7,239 nucleotides of DNA from positions 1 through 7,239 of the forward strand of contig DAOWBJ010000079.1 of the NCBI GenBank assembly GCA_030634125.1, written 5' to 3'. Origin of the DNA: Victivallales bacterium (GTDB lineage: Bacteria > Verrucomicrobiota > Lentisphaeria > Victivallales > Victivallaceae). Positions 1 through 5,900 of this stretch are shown piece after piece (positions within the stretch are counted from its first letter, which is position 1; each line of letters opens with the position of its first letter). Made by a program: the position numbers and the translations under genes. The notes beneath the pieces were generated by a model that did no database searches, was not told where the DNA came from, and saw nothing but the letters and a program-made list of their open reading frames with translations.

Positions 1-26
1 AAATAATTGAAATAAATTTCTCCCGC

Positions 27-54
27 TTGATTCTTAGCATATTTATCATATAGT
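27..54 (+). promoter_or_regulatory. candidate sigma70-type promoter of the nitroreductase operon
   Basis: TTGATT at 27-32 and TATAGT at 49-54 are separated by 16 bp, in an AT-rich stretch that ends about 35 bp before the nitroreductase start codon. The match to the -35/-10 consensus is fair rather than strong. It is supported by position only; no operator-like palindrome is seen around it. Confidence 0.4.
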
Positions 55-88
55 AGTCAAACTTAATTAATTTAATAAGGAGATTATT

Positions 89-592
89 ATGGATTTCTAT
101 GATGTACTTAAAAAACGCCGGAGTATTCGCAGTTATAAAAATGACCCGGTTCCAGAAGAATCTATACAGCGTATCGCTGAAGCCGTATACTTCGCCCCGT
201 CCGCCTGTAATATGAAACCCTGGAAAATTAAACTTGTAACAGATCCCGGATTGCGTGCGCAAATCGCCGCTAATTATACTCAACCATGGCTTGCTGAAGC
301 TCCGGCTATAGCCGTTATTATCGGTAACAACAAACAATGCTGGCAGCGTTTTGAAGGTAATCCAGCTGTTGATATTGATGTGGGAATTGCCATGGAGCAT
401 CTGGTTTTGGCCGCAACTGCTGAAGGACTGGCAACCTGCTGGATTTGCGCTTATGAAATCAAAAAAATGAACGCCGTCCTCAAAGTTAAAGATCCCTGGA
501 ACGTACTGGCAATTAGTCCCCTGGGTTACGCCAACGCTGCTCCTAAAGACGTACCGCATAAAGACATTAACAAAATATTTGAAGTGATTTAA
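89..592 (+). CDS. nitroreductase family protein (FMN-dependent)
   Basis: A 167-residue single-domain nitroreductase, at the short end of the family range (roughly 160-220). Members are cytoplasmic, usually dimeric flavoenzymes that use FMN and NAD(P)H to reduce nitro compounds, quinones or other acceptors; the physiological substrate cannot be read from sequence. Visible family marks are the N-terminal FMN-phosphate motif RRSIRSY (residues 10-16), the PSACNMKPW segment (37-45), the DVGIAMEHLVLAA helix (97-109) that packs at the dimer/FMN site, TCWI (116-119) and the C-terminal PLGYA turn (144-148). The start is set by a strong AAGGAG at 77-82, 6 nt before ATG. The stop codon overlaps the start of the next gene by one base (TAATG), so the two are probably co-transcribed and translationally coupled. 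The family is certain; the role is not. Confidence 0.93.
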   Translation: MDFYDVLKKRRSIRSYKNDPVPEESIQRIAEAVYFAPSACNMKPWKIKLVTDPGLRAQIAANYTQPWLAEAPAIAVIIGNNKQCWQRFEGNPAVDIDVGIAMEHLVLAATAEGLATCWICAYEIKKMNAVLKVKDPWNVLAISPLGYANAAPKDVPHKDINKIFEVI

Positions 593-1716
593 TGAAAGTA
601 AACTATCAGACGACAATTAATACAGATGCATGGCGTGCGGAATTCTCACTCGCGGAAGAAACTCTTATGCGTTTTTATCTGGGCGACCGCCTCATGCTGG
701 ATTTAAAACCGGTACAAATTAATAAACAATCCGAGGCACAATGCTTGCCGAAGAAAGCTCGTATTCATCAAAAAATTGACGGACTTTCGCTCAGCTACAA
801 TGTCTCAAACTTGATTCCATTCGGCTCTGAACCAAAAATCGATCGGGATTTTGACTTCACCGATGGTTTCGCGCGTGTTATTCAGGACATAAACCCCGGC
901 AAGCACGCCGCCGCGGAAAAATTGACCGTCGACAGCATGTCTCTGCCTGGCCCGTGGAACAGAATAGCTGTCCTTGCAATTCCCGGCGCGGGAAAAAGTT
1001 TTCCTCAACTGGAGTGGATTGAACTGAACGGAGAAACAAACAAGGTTTTATTTGATGAATCATATCCATTTCTCGCGGTCATTCTGGAATCTCAGGACGG
1101 CAAACGTTTTGAAATAGGAAGCGGTGATGATTTGTGGCGCTGGGGAATCGCCGGCGATCTCGCTAATTGTTCCGCGAAATTCAGCGTTTGCGCCGATAAA
1201 GACTCCGTAGAAATAGTCCGAACGCCAATATTGTTCGATACCGAAAGCAAGGATGCTCCCGAAGTAGAGCGGCGCACATGGCGTTTCAAATGGTATTTCG
1301 CCTGGTCGGAAGCTCCAGCTTTGGAAATGTCGTCAGATAGAGAACAAATCACTATTGATATGGCGGATTTCGTCGAAAAAGGCGCCAAACATTCTTGCAT
1401 GCACTCAATGTTCAGCAGAAAAAAACTGCGTCAAACCCTGCGCGGCATTATTGCCAATAACGAAAACGCGGACATAGTTTTGGCAAATACCCAGGCGCAT
1501 ATTTGTAATCAGAAAAATCATCTTGACCGCAGTACCAAGAAAAATTTTCTGCATTGGGACGCATGGGATTTGATGGAATTATTTGTCTGGGCAAACCGCA
1601 AAGCCTTAGCGACTGATTGTACTTTCCGAATTGCGGTCCCAGCTTCAGAAAATAACGAAACTCCATTGACGCGGCGTTTAACGCGGACCGGCTTTCAGAG
1701 TATTTGCGGCGAATAA
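592..1716 (+). CDS. conserved-looking hypothetical protein, 374 aa, coupled to the nitroreductase
   Basis: I do not recognise this family. The ATG shares a base with the nitroreductase stop and has no good ribosome site of its own, which points to translational coupling. The 374-residue product has no signal peptide or membrane segment. It alternates short hydrophobic and polar stretches with many aromatic residues (for example LWRWGIAGDL at 181-190 and TWRFKWYFAWSEAP at 229-242), a pattern that suggests a beta-rich fold such as a carbohydrate-binding or mutarotase-like sandwich; that is an impression, not a match. The C-terminal third is more basic and cysteine/histidine-bearing (KHSCMHSMFSRKKLR, 266-280). 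A GAGKS at 132-136 fits a loose P-loop pattern, but the surrounding strands do not look like an ATPase. The 3' end overlaps the opposing AraC gene by 22 bp. Codon use resembles its neighbours, which supports a real gene. Confidence 0.8.
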   Translation: MKVNYQTTINTDAWRAEFSLAEETLMRFYLGDRLMLDLKPVQINKQSEAQCLPKKARIHQKIDGLSLSYNVSNLIPFGSEPKIDRDFDFTDGFARVIQDINPGKHAAAEKLTVDSMSLPGPWNRIAVLAIPGAGKSFPQLEWIELNGETNKVLFDESYPFLAVILESQDGKRFEIGSGDDLWRWGIAGDLANCSAKFSVCADKDSVEIVRTPILFDTESKDAPEVERRTWRFKWYFAWSEAPALEMSSDREQITIDMADFVEKGAKHSCMHSMFSRKKLRQTLRGIIANNENADIVLANTQAHICNQKNHLDRSTKKNFLHWDAWDLMELFVWANRKALATDCTFRIAVPASENNETPLTRRLTRTGFQSICGE

Positions 1717-2567
1717 CCCTGTCTTCTTACTTCTCCGGGAGTCATTTTTGTGATTCGCTTGAAAGTGCGGTTAAAACTGACCGCACTGTCATACCCTGTT
1801 CTGCCGGCAATTTCTTTGCCGCTCAAATTGGTCGAAACCAACAGGCGGCAAGCCTGCCTTATCCGGCGTTTACTCAAATAGCTTGACGGCGATTCGCTTA
1901 GTTGCTCCTTGAAAACCCGCGATAAGTGTTCGCGGGAAACTTCGCATTCAGCCGCGACATCTTCAATGTTGATAGTTTTATCAATGTTATTATGGATATA
2001 TTCCTGAGCATGTTTGATTAAACGTGTCGGTACTTTTTTTCTACTTTCTTCCGGCAATGTATAATTCCCTAAATCAGCTAAGATGTCCATAACTAAACGC
2101 GCCCCCGCAAACGGCGACATAAAACGTAGTGAACTACTGTGATTTTCGTAGTCAAAAAGGATTTTTACCAAGTTTGCTTCCTGTGGAATATGATATATTT
2201 GTCCATAGGCATCCGTAATATCTTTAACCATTGCCTCAACACCGGATGAAAAAAAACTTATCCAGATAAAATGCCATGGCTCTGTTCCGTTTTCAGGGTA
2301 ATAGTAAGCATTGCGCGCATCATTATGATTCTGCAAAAAAGCCATTCCGGGCAACATAGGAATAACTTTATCGCCAATTTTGAAACGTCCTTCACCTGAT
2401 AAAGTATACGCCAATTGTCCTCCCCGATGTTCAGGGCGTTTGCTGCAATCGATGTAATATGATTTATCCTGCACTTCCCTGACTATTTCGCCGGGATAAG
2501 GCAAATTGTCCAGTTTCCCGACAATTTCAAAATGCACTTGCCATAAACGACAGGTTTCTAAATTCAT
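1695..2567 (-). CDS. AraC family transcriptional regulator with N-terminal cupin-type sensor
   Basis: A 290-residue regulator with typical AraC/XylS two-part layout. The N-terminal half (about 45-105) reads like an AraC-type cupin ligand-binding domain: GGQLAYTLSGEGRFKIGDKVIPMLPGMAFL, then EPWHFIWISF. The C-terminal half (about 183-284) holds both helix-turn-helix units: IEDVAAECEVSREHLSRVFK (201-220) and GKEIAGRTGYDSAVSFNRTFK (250-270) followed by the MTPGEVRR signature end (275-282). It therefore binds DNA and probably senses a sugar. It is transcribed divergently from the mutarotase-galK pair across 153 bp, which makes that operon the likeliest target, together with its own promoter. ATG at 2565-2567 is preceded by an in-frame TAA 33 nt upstream, so no earlier ATG is available; the ribosome site is weak (GGAT about 9 nt away). 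The 3' end overlaps the convergent 374-aa gene. Confidence 0.93.
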   Translation of the reverse strand: MNLETCRLWQVHFEIVGKLDNLPYPGEIVREVQDKSYYIDCSKRPEHRGGQLAYTLSGEGRFKIGDKVIPMLPGMAFLQNHNDARNAYYYPENGTEPWHFIWISFFSSGVEAMVKDITDAYGQIYHIPQEANLVKILFDYENHSSSLRFMSPFAGARLVMDILADLGNYTLPEESRKKVPTRLIKHAQEYIHNNIDKTINIEDVAAECEVSREHLSRVFKEQLSESPSSYLSKRRIRQACRLLVSTNLSGKEIAGRTGYDSAVSFNRTFKRITKMTPGEVRRQGYSPQIL

Positions 2568-2720
2568 ATTGCGCGTATCCGTTTTTAAAGTTAAACCTTA
2601 AGTTATTATTAGCATAAAAAACAAAAAAAACTAAAGTATTTCTCATAATCTTTGCTTTTTTCATTAAATCACTTAAATTCTATGTTTCAAGTTATGCAAA
2701 AATGAATACAGGATAATAGA
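2568..2720. promoter_or_regulatory. divergent AT-rich control region between araC-type gene and mutarotase-galK operon
   Basis: This 153-bp region must hold the promoters of both divergent genes, but no convincing -35/-10 pair stands out on either strand, as is common for activator-dependent promoters. The hexamer AAGTTA occurs three times in direct orientation, at 2588-2593, 2600-2605 and 2689-2694, the first two 12 bp apart. AraC-family proteins often bind direct repeats, so these are possible half-sites, though such short AT-rich words also arise by chance. Confidence 0.4.
2710..2713 (+). promoter_or_regulatory. ribosome binding site of the mutarotase gene
   Basis: AGGA lies 7 nt before the ATG at 2721 and supports that start for the mutarotase. 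It is short but well placed. Confidence 0.6.
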
Positions 2721-3623
2721 ATGATAACTGTTCAAGAACTTAATCAGGAATTCGGCAATCCCGGGATTCGCTTTTATACCGATTCGCACGGCCTGGCCTG
2801 CGCAGAACTGAATAACCCTATGGGCAAAGCCGAAATAGCTTTGCACGGCGCGCACTTGATGAGCTTCATTCCGAAAGGTCAGAAAGCGGTTTTGTGGATG
2901 AGTGAAAAAAGTTATTTTGAGCAGGGAAAACCTATACGCGGCGGTATTCCGATATGCTGGCCGTGGTTTGGCGGACATCCTGAAAATCCCGACATGCCGT
3001 CGCATGGCTTCGCGAGAATTTTCACCTGGGAACCCATCGCCGGCGGGAACTGCGGGGACGGAGCGACTTTTCTGGAATTAGCCTTGACTCCCGGATTGAT
3101 TACGGATGAATTTAAAAGCAATGATTTTCTGGTTAAATTACGTGTCGAAGTCAACGATAAATTGTCCGTGGCTCTGATTATTGACAATACCGGCAAAAAA
3201 GATTTGTCATACAGTGCCGCTTTACACAGTTATTTCAATATCAGTGATATTTCCAACATAAAAATCAGCGGTCTGGACGGCAAAACTTTTATTGATACTC
3301 TGGACAATACAACTCACGTTCAACTCGGAGACATCAGTTTCACCGCCGAAACGGATTCAGTATATCTAGACACCGAAGATACCTGCATCATTGATGACCC
3401 CGGATTTAAACGTAAAATAAAAGTCCGCAAAACCGGCAGCCGTTCGACGGTGGTCTGGAATCCATGGGATGCCAAAGCTCAGAGGATGCCTGATTTCGGC
3501 GACAATGAATTTCATAAAATGGTCTGCGTTGAAACAACTAACGCCGAAAGCGACGCAAGGACATTAGCTCCGAACGAATGCCACACTTTGCAAGTTATTA
3601 TCGAATCTGAAACAGAAGGTTAA
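2721..3623 (+). CDS. D-hexose-6-phosphate mutarotase / aldose 1-epimerase (YeaD family)
   Basis: A 300-residue galactose-mutarotase-fold protein of the YeaD/YMR099c subgroup, cytoplasmic, interconverting alpha and beta anomers of a hexose or hexose 6-phosphate. Subgroup marks are clear: RGGIPICWPWFGGHP (73-87), SHGFARIFTW (94-103), the LHSYF motif (169-173), VVWNPW (244-249) and MVCVET (267-272). By family comparison His95 and His169 are the likely acid/substrate-binding residues and Glu271 the catalytic base; all are present, so the enzyme should be active. It is the first gene of an operon with galK, only 3 bp upstream. That pairing suggests the real substrate may be free galactose rather than glucose 6-phosphate, which the family name implies. 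Length is normal for the family. A classical GalM is excluded by the motif set. Confidence 0.93.
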   Translation: MITVQELNQEFGNPGIRFYTDSHGLACAELNNPMGKAEIALHGAHLMSFIPKGQKAVLWMSEKSYFEQGKPIRGGIPICWPWFGGHPENPDMPSHGFARIFTWEPIAGGNCGDGATFLELALTPGLITDEFKSNDFLVKLRVEVNDKLSVALIIDNTGKKDLSYSAALHSYFNISDISNIKISGLDGKTFIDTLDNTTHVQLGDISFTAETDSVYLDTEDTCIIDDPGFKRKIKVRKTGSRSTVVWNPWDAKAQRMPDFGDNEFHKMVCVETTNAESDARTLAPNECHTLQVIIESETEG

Positions 3624-3626
3624 CTC

Positions 3627-4784
3627 ATGCCGCAAAAAATAGATATTTTTCAGCAATTTTTCAACCGTAAAGCAAGCGTAATTTCAAAAGCCCCGGGACG
3701 TCTGGAAATTTTAGGCAATCACACCGACTACAATGAAGGAGTCGTCCTGAGCTGCGCTGTGGAACAACATACGTCATTCACGGTCGCTCCGGCTAAAGAT
3801 AAAAAGATTTGCCGCGTAAAAGATTACAAATACGACAGCGAAGCGTCATTTTCTCTGGATGAACTCGACAATCCAAAGTCCGGCGAATGGGCGAATTACT
3901 TAAAAGGCGTTATCTGGGAATTGAACAAACGTGATATTTCAGTCGACGGAGTTGATGTCGTCATGAACAGCACTGTACCTTTGTCGGCTGGAATGAGCAG
4001 TTCAGCCGCAATGGAAGTGGGATTTTGTTTCGCTCTGAAAGAAATTTTCAATATCGAGCTGGATAAAACTGAATGGGCCAAAATCGGGCAAGGTGTCGAA
4101 AACGATTATCTCGGAGTTTCCACCGGTTTATTGGATCAGTTCAGTTCAATCTACGGCGAAAAAGACGCGCTGATCATGTCGGATTTCCGTATCAACGAAG
4201 TCGTCAAAACAGTTAAATTACCACACGGTTATGTCTTTGTAGTTGCCAATTCAATGGAAAAACATGATTTAGTGGATTCCGAATATAACGTACGCCGTCA
4301 GGACTGCGAAAGTGCCGCCGCCAAATTACATGCCGCGGACAATTCAATCAAAGCTTTGCGCGATGTTTCCATGAAGCGCCTCGAGGCGAACAAAGAACTT
4401 TTAACTCGTCGCGAATATCTCCACGCCAAACACATCGTCGGCGAATGCGAACGCGTAATCCAAGGTGTTGAATATCTTGAGAAAGGCGATATCAAAGCTT
4501 TCGGTCAACTTCTTTTCGACTCGCATGAAAGTTCAAGGCTGAATTTTGAAAACAGTACTAAACGTCTTGATTATCTGGTTGAATTAGCCAAATCCATCCC
4601 GGGTTGCCTGGGAGCCCGTTTAAGCGGCGGTGGTTTCGGCGGAATCTCCATCCATCTGGTTGAAGAAGCACAGGCCGACACCTACGCCGAACGCCTGGCA
4701 ACAGCGTTCAAACTCCAGACCGGGGATGAGCCGCAGATCATTAAATGTGCGATTGGCGAAGGTGCGTCAGTAGAGAAGATTTAA
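3627..4784 (+). CDS. galK: galactokinase
   Basis: A 385-residue GHMP-superfamily kinase of normal galactokinase length. It phosphorylates alpha-D-galactose at C1 with ATP, the first committed Leloir step, in the cytoplasm. The N-terminal galactokinase signature is PGRLEILGNHTDYNEG (23-38), with the catalytic-site Arg25 and sugar-binding Asp34. It has Asn31 where many enzymes have Glu (GEHTDY), a known variant seen in a branch of bacterial galactokinases. The GHMP ATP loop is PLSAGMSSSAAMEV (118-131), the catalytic aspartate is Asp170 in GLLDQF, and the C-terminal GHMP motif is GARLSGGGFGG (329-339). The ribosome site AGAAGG (3614-3619) lies inside the end of the mutarotase gene, 7 nt before ATG, so the pair is one operon. 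Anomer supply by the upstream mutarotase fits the enzyme's alpha specificity. galT and galE are not nearby. A structured repeat begins about 20 bp downstream. Confidence 0.96.
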   Translation: MPQKIDIFQQFFNRKASVISKAPGRLEILGNHTDYNEGVVLSCAVEQHTSFTVAPAKDKKICRVKDYKYDSEASFSLDELDNPKSGEWANYLKGVIWELNKRDISVDGVDVVMNSTVPLSAGMSSSAAMEVGFCFALKEIFNIELDKTEWAKIGQGVENDYLGVSTGLLDQFSSIYGEKDALIMSDFRINEVVKTVKLPHGYVFVVANSMEKHDLVDSEYNVRRQDCESAAAKLHAADNSIKALRDVSMKRLEANKELLTRREYLHAKHIVGECERVIQGVEYLEKGDIKAFGQLLFDSHESSRLNFENSTKRLDYLVELAKSIPGCLGARLSGGGFGGISIHLVEEAQADTYAERLATAFKLQTGDEPQIIKCAIGEGASVEKI

Positions 4785-4804
4785 AAAAATACAATCGCGC
4801 CGAG

Positions 4805-4964
4805 GCGTCCTCGGACGCGGTCAAGCGGCGGAACGCTTGTCGACCGTCTCAACGGTCGAAACTTAAGCCATCCGAAGGAGGGCGCATTAGACCAATTCCG
4901 CTCTCGAAAAGCGAGGCTTCAAAAAATAAGCTTACGCTATTTTTTTAAGATGCGAGCGTTCGAG
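4805..4964 (+). repeat. structured repeat, copy 1 (160 bp), inverted partner at 6163-6350
   Basis: A chain of hairpins starting 20 bp after galK. In order: GCGTC/GACGC with a CTCG loop (4805-4818); CAAGCG/CGCTTG (4822-4827 with 4834-4839); directly abutting, TCGACCGT/ACGGTCGA with a CTCA loop (4840-4859); GCC-A-TCC/GGA-G-GGC (4868-4884); CTCG/CGAG (4903-4915); an AT-rich stem (4917-4949); and a final CGA/TCG hairpin. The reverse complement of 6163-6350 aligns with it end to end. The best block is 4881-4919, identical at 38 of 39 positions. Elsewhere the copies differ but the hairpins remain. It lies downstream of galK in the same orientation as copy 2 lies downstream of its minus-strand neighbour. 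It is either a structured 3'-end element or a terminal repeat of the enclosed cassette. A reading frame crossing it is not a gene. Confidence 0.85.
4917..4949 (+). terminator. AT-rich hairpin with T-tract, possible terminator after galK
   Basis: Within repeat copy 1: CTT, then AAAAAAT pairing with ATTTTTT, then AGC/GCT around a TTAC loop, closed by AAG; one C-T mismatch and one bulged A. The T-run is on the 3' arm and the tip is only weakly G+C-rich, so this is an unusual terminator at best. The same position in the other copy forms a perfect 12-bp AT stem of different sequence, so the fold appears to be what is kept. Confidence 0.35.
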
Positions 4965-5097
4965 CCACCCACAGCTAAATCTTTCCCGCGCCAGCGTTTC
5001 CCACTCCACACTTAATTCACAAAAAAAACATAATAAAGCTCAAATTCCAAACGCTTTTTCATTTGCTATTCCTTAAACATCTGCTTAGTTTAAATGG
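4965..5097. other. intergenic stretch, nothing recognised
   Basis: Between repeat copy 1 and the small membrane gene lies a stretch that becomes increasingly A+T-rich. No gene, tRNA, clear palindrome or promoter was recognised apart from the -10-like box that follows at 5098. Confidence 0.5.
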
Positions 5098-5116
5098 TAT
5101 AATAATATTATGGAGG
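5098..5116 (+). promoter_or_regulatory. -10-like box and ribosome site that fix the start of the small membrane gene
   Basis: A perfect TATAAT (5098-5103) lacks a good -35 at normal spacing. GGAGG at 5112-5116 lies 3 nt before ATG 5120, closer than usual. Together they argue against the upstream in-frame TTG at 5063, since the -10 box would then lie inside the coding region. If the promoter is real the mRNA leader is only about 10 nt. Confidence 0.4.
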
Positions 5117-5119
5117 GGC

Positions 5120-5503
5120 ATGGATAGGTTTATAGTACTTTTCAGTAAAAACTACATTGATGGTGATGTAGGTTGGATGTATATCTTAATTTTATTTACT
5201 TTCTTAGTTTTGCCGCTTGTGGTTAAATCCGTGGCAAAGGCGAATTTAAAATATCATATGGGATATTTTTCCCTCGTTTTTTTTGACTTCGGCATACTGA
5301 CATGTTTGTATTCTCCCCTAGGGAAAAGAGAAATAATGTTTGCGATGTTTTTAGCATTTCCTATAGGTTATTCTATTTATTGTATTAGAACGAAAAAGAA
5401 AGAGAAAACATTTGGGATATTTATTCTAGTTGTTTTTTTAATAATAATCGGTTTAGTAATATTACATCATTTACCTGGTGTTATAGAGATGCTAGCGCGA
5501 TAA
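5120..5503 (+). CDS. small hypothetical membrane protein, four predicted helices
   Basis: I do not recognise this 127-residue protein. Four hydrophobic stretches fit transmembrane helices at about 19-36, 47-64, 71-89 and 97-117. A short polar N-terminus (MDRFIVLFSKNYIDGDVGW) comes first, and a basic loop (RTKKKEKT, 90-97) separates helices 3 and 4; by the positive-inside rule that loop should be cytoplasmic. An in-frame TTG at 5063 could extend it by 19 residues, but the -10 box at 5098 and the GGAGG at 5112 favour the ATG at 5120. Codon use is strikingly AT-rich (many TTA and ATA codons), unlike galK upstream, which suggests a different origin. It lies between the two inverted repeats, about 120 bp ahead of the toxin-antitoxin operon, on the same strand but with its own expression signals. 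A cargo gene of the cassette is the best description; immunity or stress roles would be guesses. Confidence 0.65.
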   Translation: MDRFIVLFSKNYIDGDVGWMYILILFTFLVLPLVVKSVAKANLKYHMGYFSLVFFDFGILTCLYSPLGKREIMFAMFLAFPIGYSIYCIRTKKKEKTFGIFILVVFLIIIGLVILHHLPGVIEMLAR

Positions 5504-5567
5504 CCGCAACTATGGCGTAAGGCTGAAAAGAGGGCTAAGAAATAATACTTTTTTTATAATTTAGGAC

Positions 5568-5596
5568 TTGACAAAGCTTTCTTGTTGTTGTACAAT
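5568..5596 (+). promoter_or_regulatory. strong sigma70-type promoter of yefM-yoeB
   Basis: A consensus TTGACA at 5568-5573, exactly 17 bp, then TACAAT at 5591-5596. A TATAAT at 5596-5601 overlaps the same place, but at a 22-bp spacing it is not the better partner. The -10 lies inside the operator palindrome, so repressor binding would directly block polymerase. Confidence 0.85.
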
Positions 5597-5610
5597 ATAA
5601 TGTACAACAA
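5585..5610 (+). promoter_or_regulatory. YefM-YoeB autorepression operator (paired TGTACA hexamers)
   Basis: A perfect 10-bp inverted repeat, TTGTTGTACA (5585-5594) and TGTACAACAA (5601-5610), separated by ATATAA. Each arm carries the hexamer TGTACA (5589-5594 and 5601-5606), with centres exactly 12 bp apart. Paired TGTACA cores at 12-bp centre-to-centre spacing over the promoter are the known operator geometry of E. coli yefM-yoeB, so binding by the YefM-YoeB complex here is a strong inference. Confidence 0.85.
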
Positions 5611-5627
5611 AAAAAGGAATATATTTT

Positions 5628-5900
5628 ATGAATGCATTATCATACTCGGCACTTCGCTCTAACTTAGCATCCACTATGGAAAGTGTTTGCGATAATCATG
5701 ATCCGGTTATTATTACCAAAAAACGAGATCCTTCTGTTGTCATGATTTCTCTTGAGGATTATGAGGCAATGGAAGAGACCGCTTCTTTGCTACAGAATCC
5801 TGTTAATGCGGCTCGGCTTTTGAAATCTCTTGAAGATGCTCAAAAAGGCAATTTTGTTACTAAAACACTTGCTGAATTAGAGGATATTGAAAATGCTTGA
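5628..5900 (+). CDS. yefM: YefM-type antitoxin (Phd/YefM family)
   Basis: A 90-residue antitoxin of the usual size for the family. The N-terminal half forms the Phd/YefM DNA-binding and dimerisation fold: SYSALRSNLASTMESVCDNH (5-24), then DPVIITKKRDPSVVMISLEDYEAMEET (25-51), whose ITKK...VVMISLEDYE string is diagnostic. The acidic, less ordered C-terminus (about 55-90) would wrap the toxin and mask its active site; it is the normal target of cellular proteases. AAGGA at 5614-5618 lies 9 nt before ATG. It overlaps yoeB by 8 nt, which couples the two and makes antitoxin first. With the toxin it should repress the promoter through the palindrome at 5585-5610. The system is complete and shows no damage. 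It sits inside an AT-rich segment between inverted repeats, as expected for a stabilising or acquired module. Confidence 0.95.
   Translation: MNALSYSALRSNLASTMESVCDNHDPVIITKKRDPSVVMISLEDYEAMEETASLLQNPVNAARLLKSLEDAQKGNFVTKTLAELEDIENA
5879..5884 (+). promoter_or_regulatory. ribosome site that decides the yoeB start
   Basis: AGAGGA ends 8 nt before ATG 5893. The alternative in-frame TTG at 5887 would leave only 2 nt of spacing and would add two residues absent from E. coli YoeB, so ATG 5893 is preferred. Confidence 0.7.

Noticed and set aside
718..1003. GAGKS P-loop-like motif in the 374-aa protein, suggesting an ATPase
   Set aside because: The match is only to the loose [AG]xxxxGK[ST] pattern (residues 129-136). 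There is no Walker B partner in a suitable context and the surrounding sequence looks strand-rich, so chance is more likely.
1704..1886. 60-codon plus-strand frame inside the AraC gene
   Set aside because: It lies antisense to the conserved second helix-turn-helix of AraC and has no ribosome site.
4745..4948. A 67-codon reading frame overlapping the end of galK and running through repeat copy 1
   Set aside because: It starts inside galK without a ribosome site, is built from the hairpin repeat, and has a biased basic/serine composition; it is a by-product of the repeat.
4805..4964. Integron attC site or group II intron fragment as explanation of the structured repeat
   Set aside because: No RYYYAAC/GTTRRRY core pair is present at the ends, no integrase or reverse transcriptase is nearby, and no domain V-like hairpin is recognisable.
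5063..5119. Upstream TTG start extending the small membrane protein by 19 residues
   Set aside because: It has no ribosome site, and the TATAAT at 5098 and GGAGG at 5112 would fall inside the coding region; ATG 5120 is better.
5887..5892. TTG start for yoeB
   Set aside because: Only 2 nt separate it from the ribosome site, and the product would be longer than known YoeB at the N-terminus; ATG 5893 fits spacing and homology.
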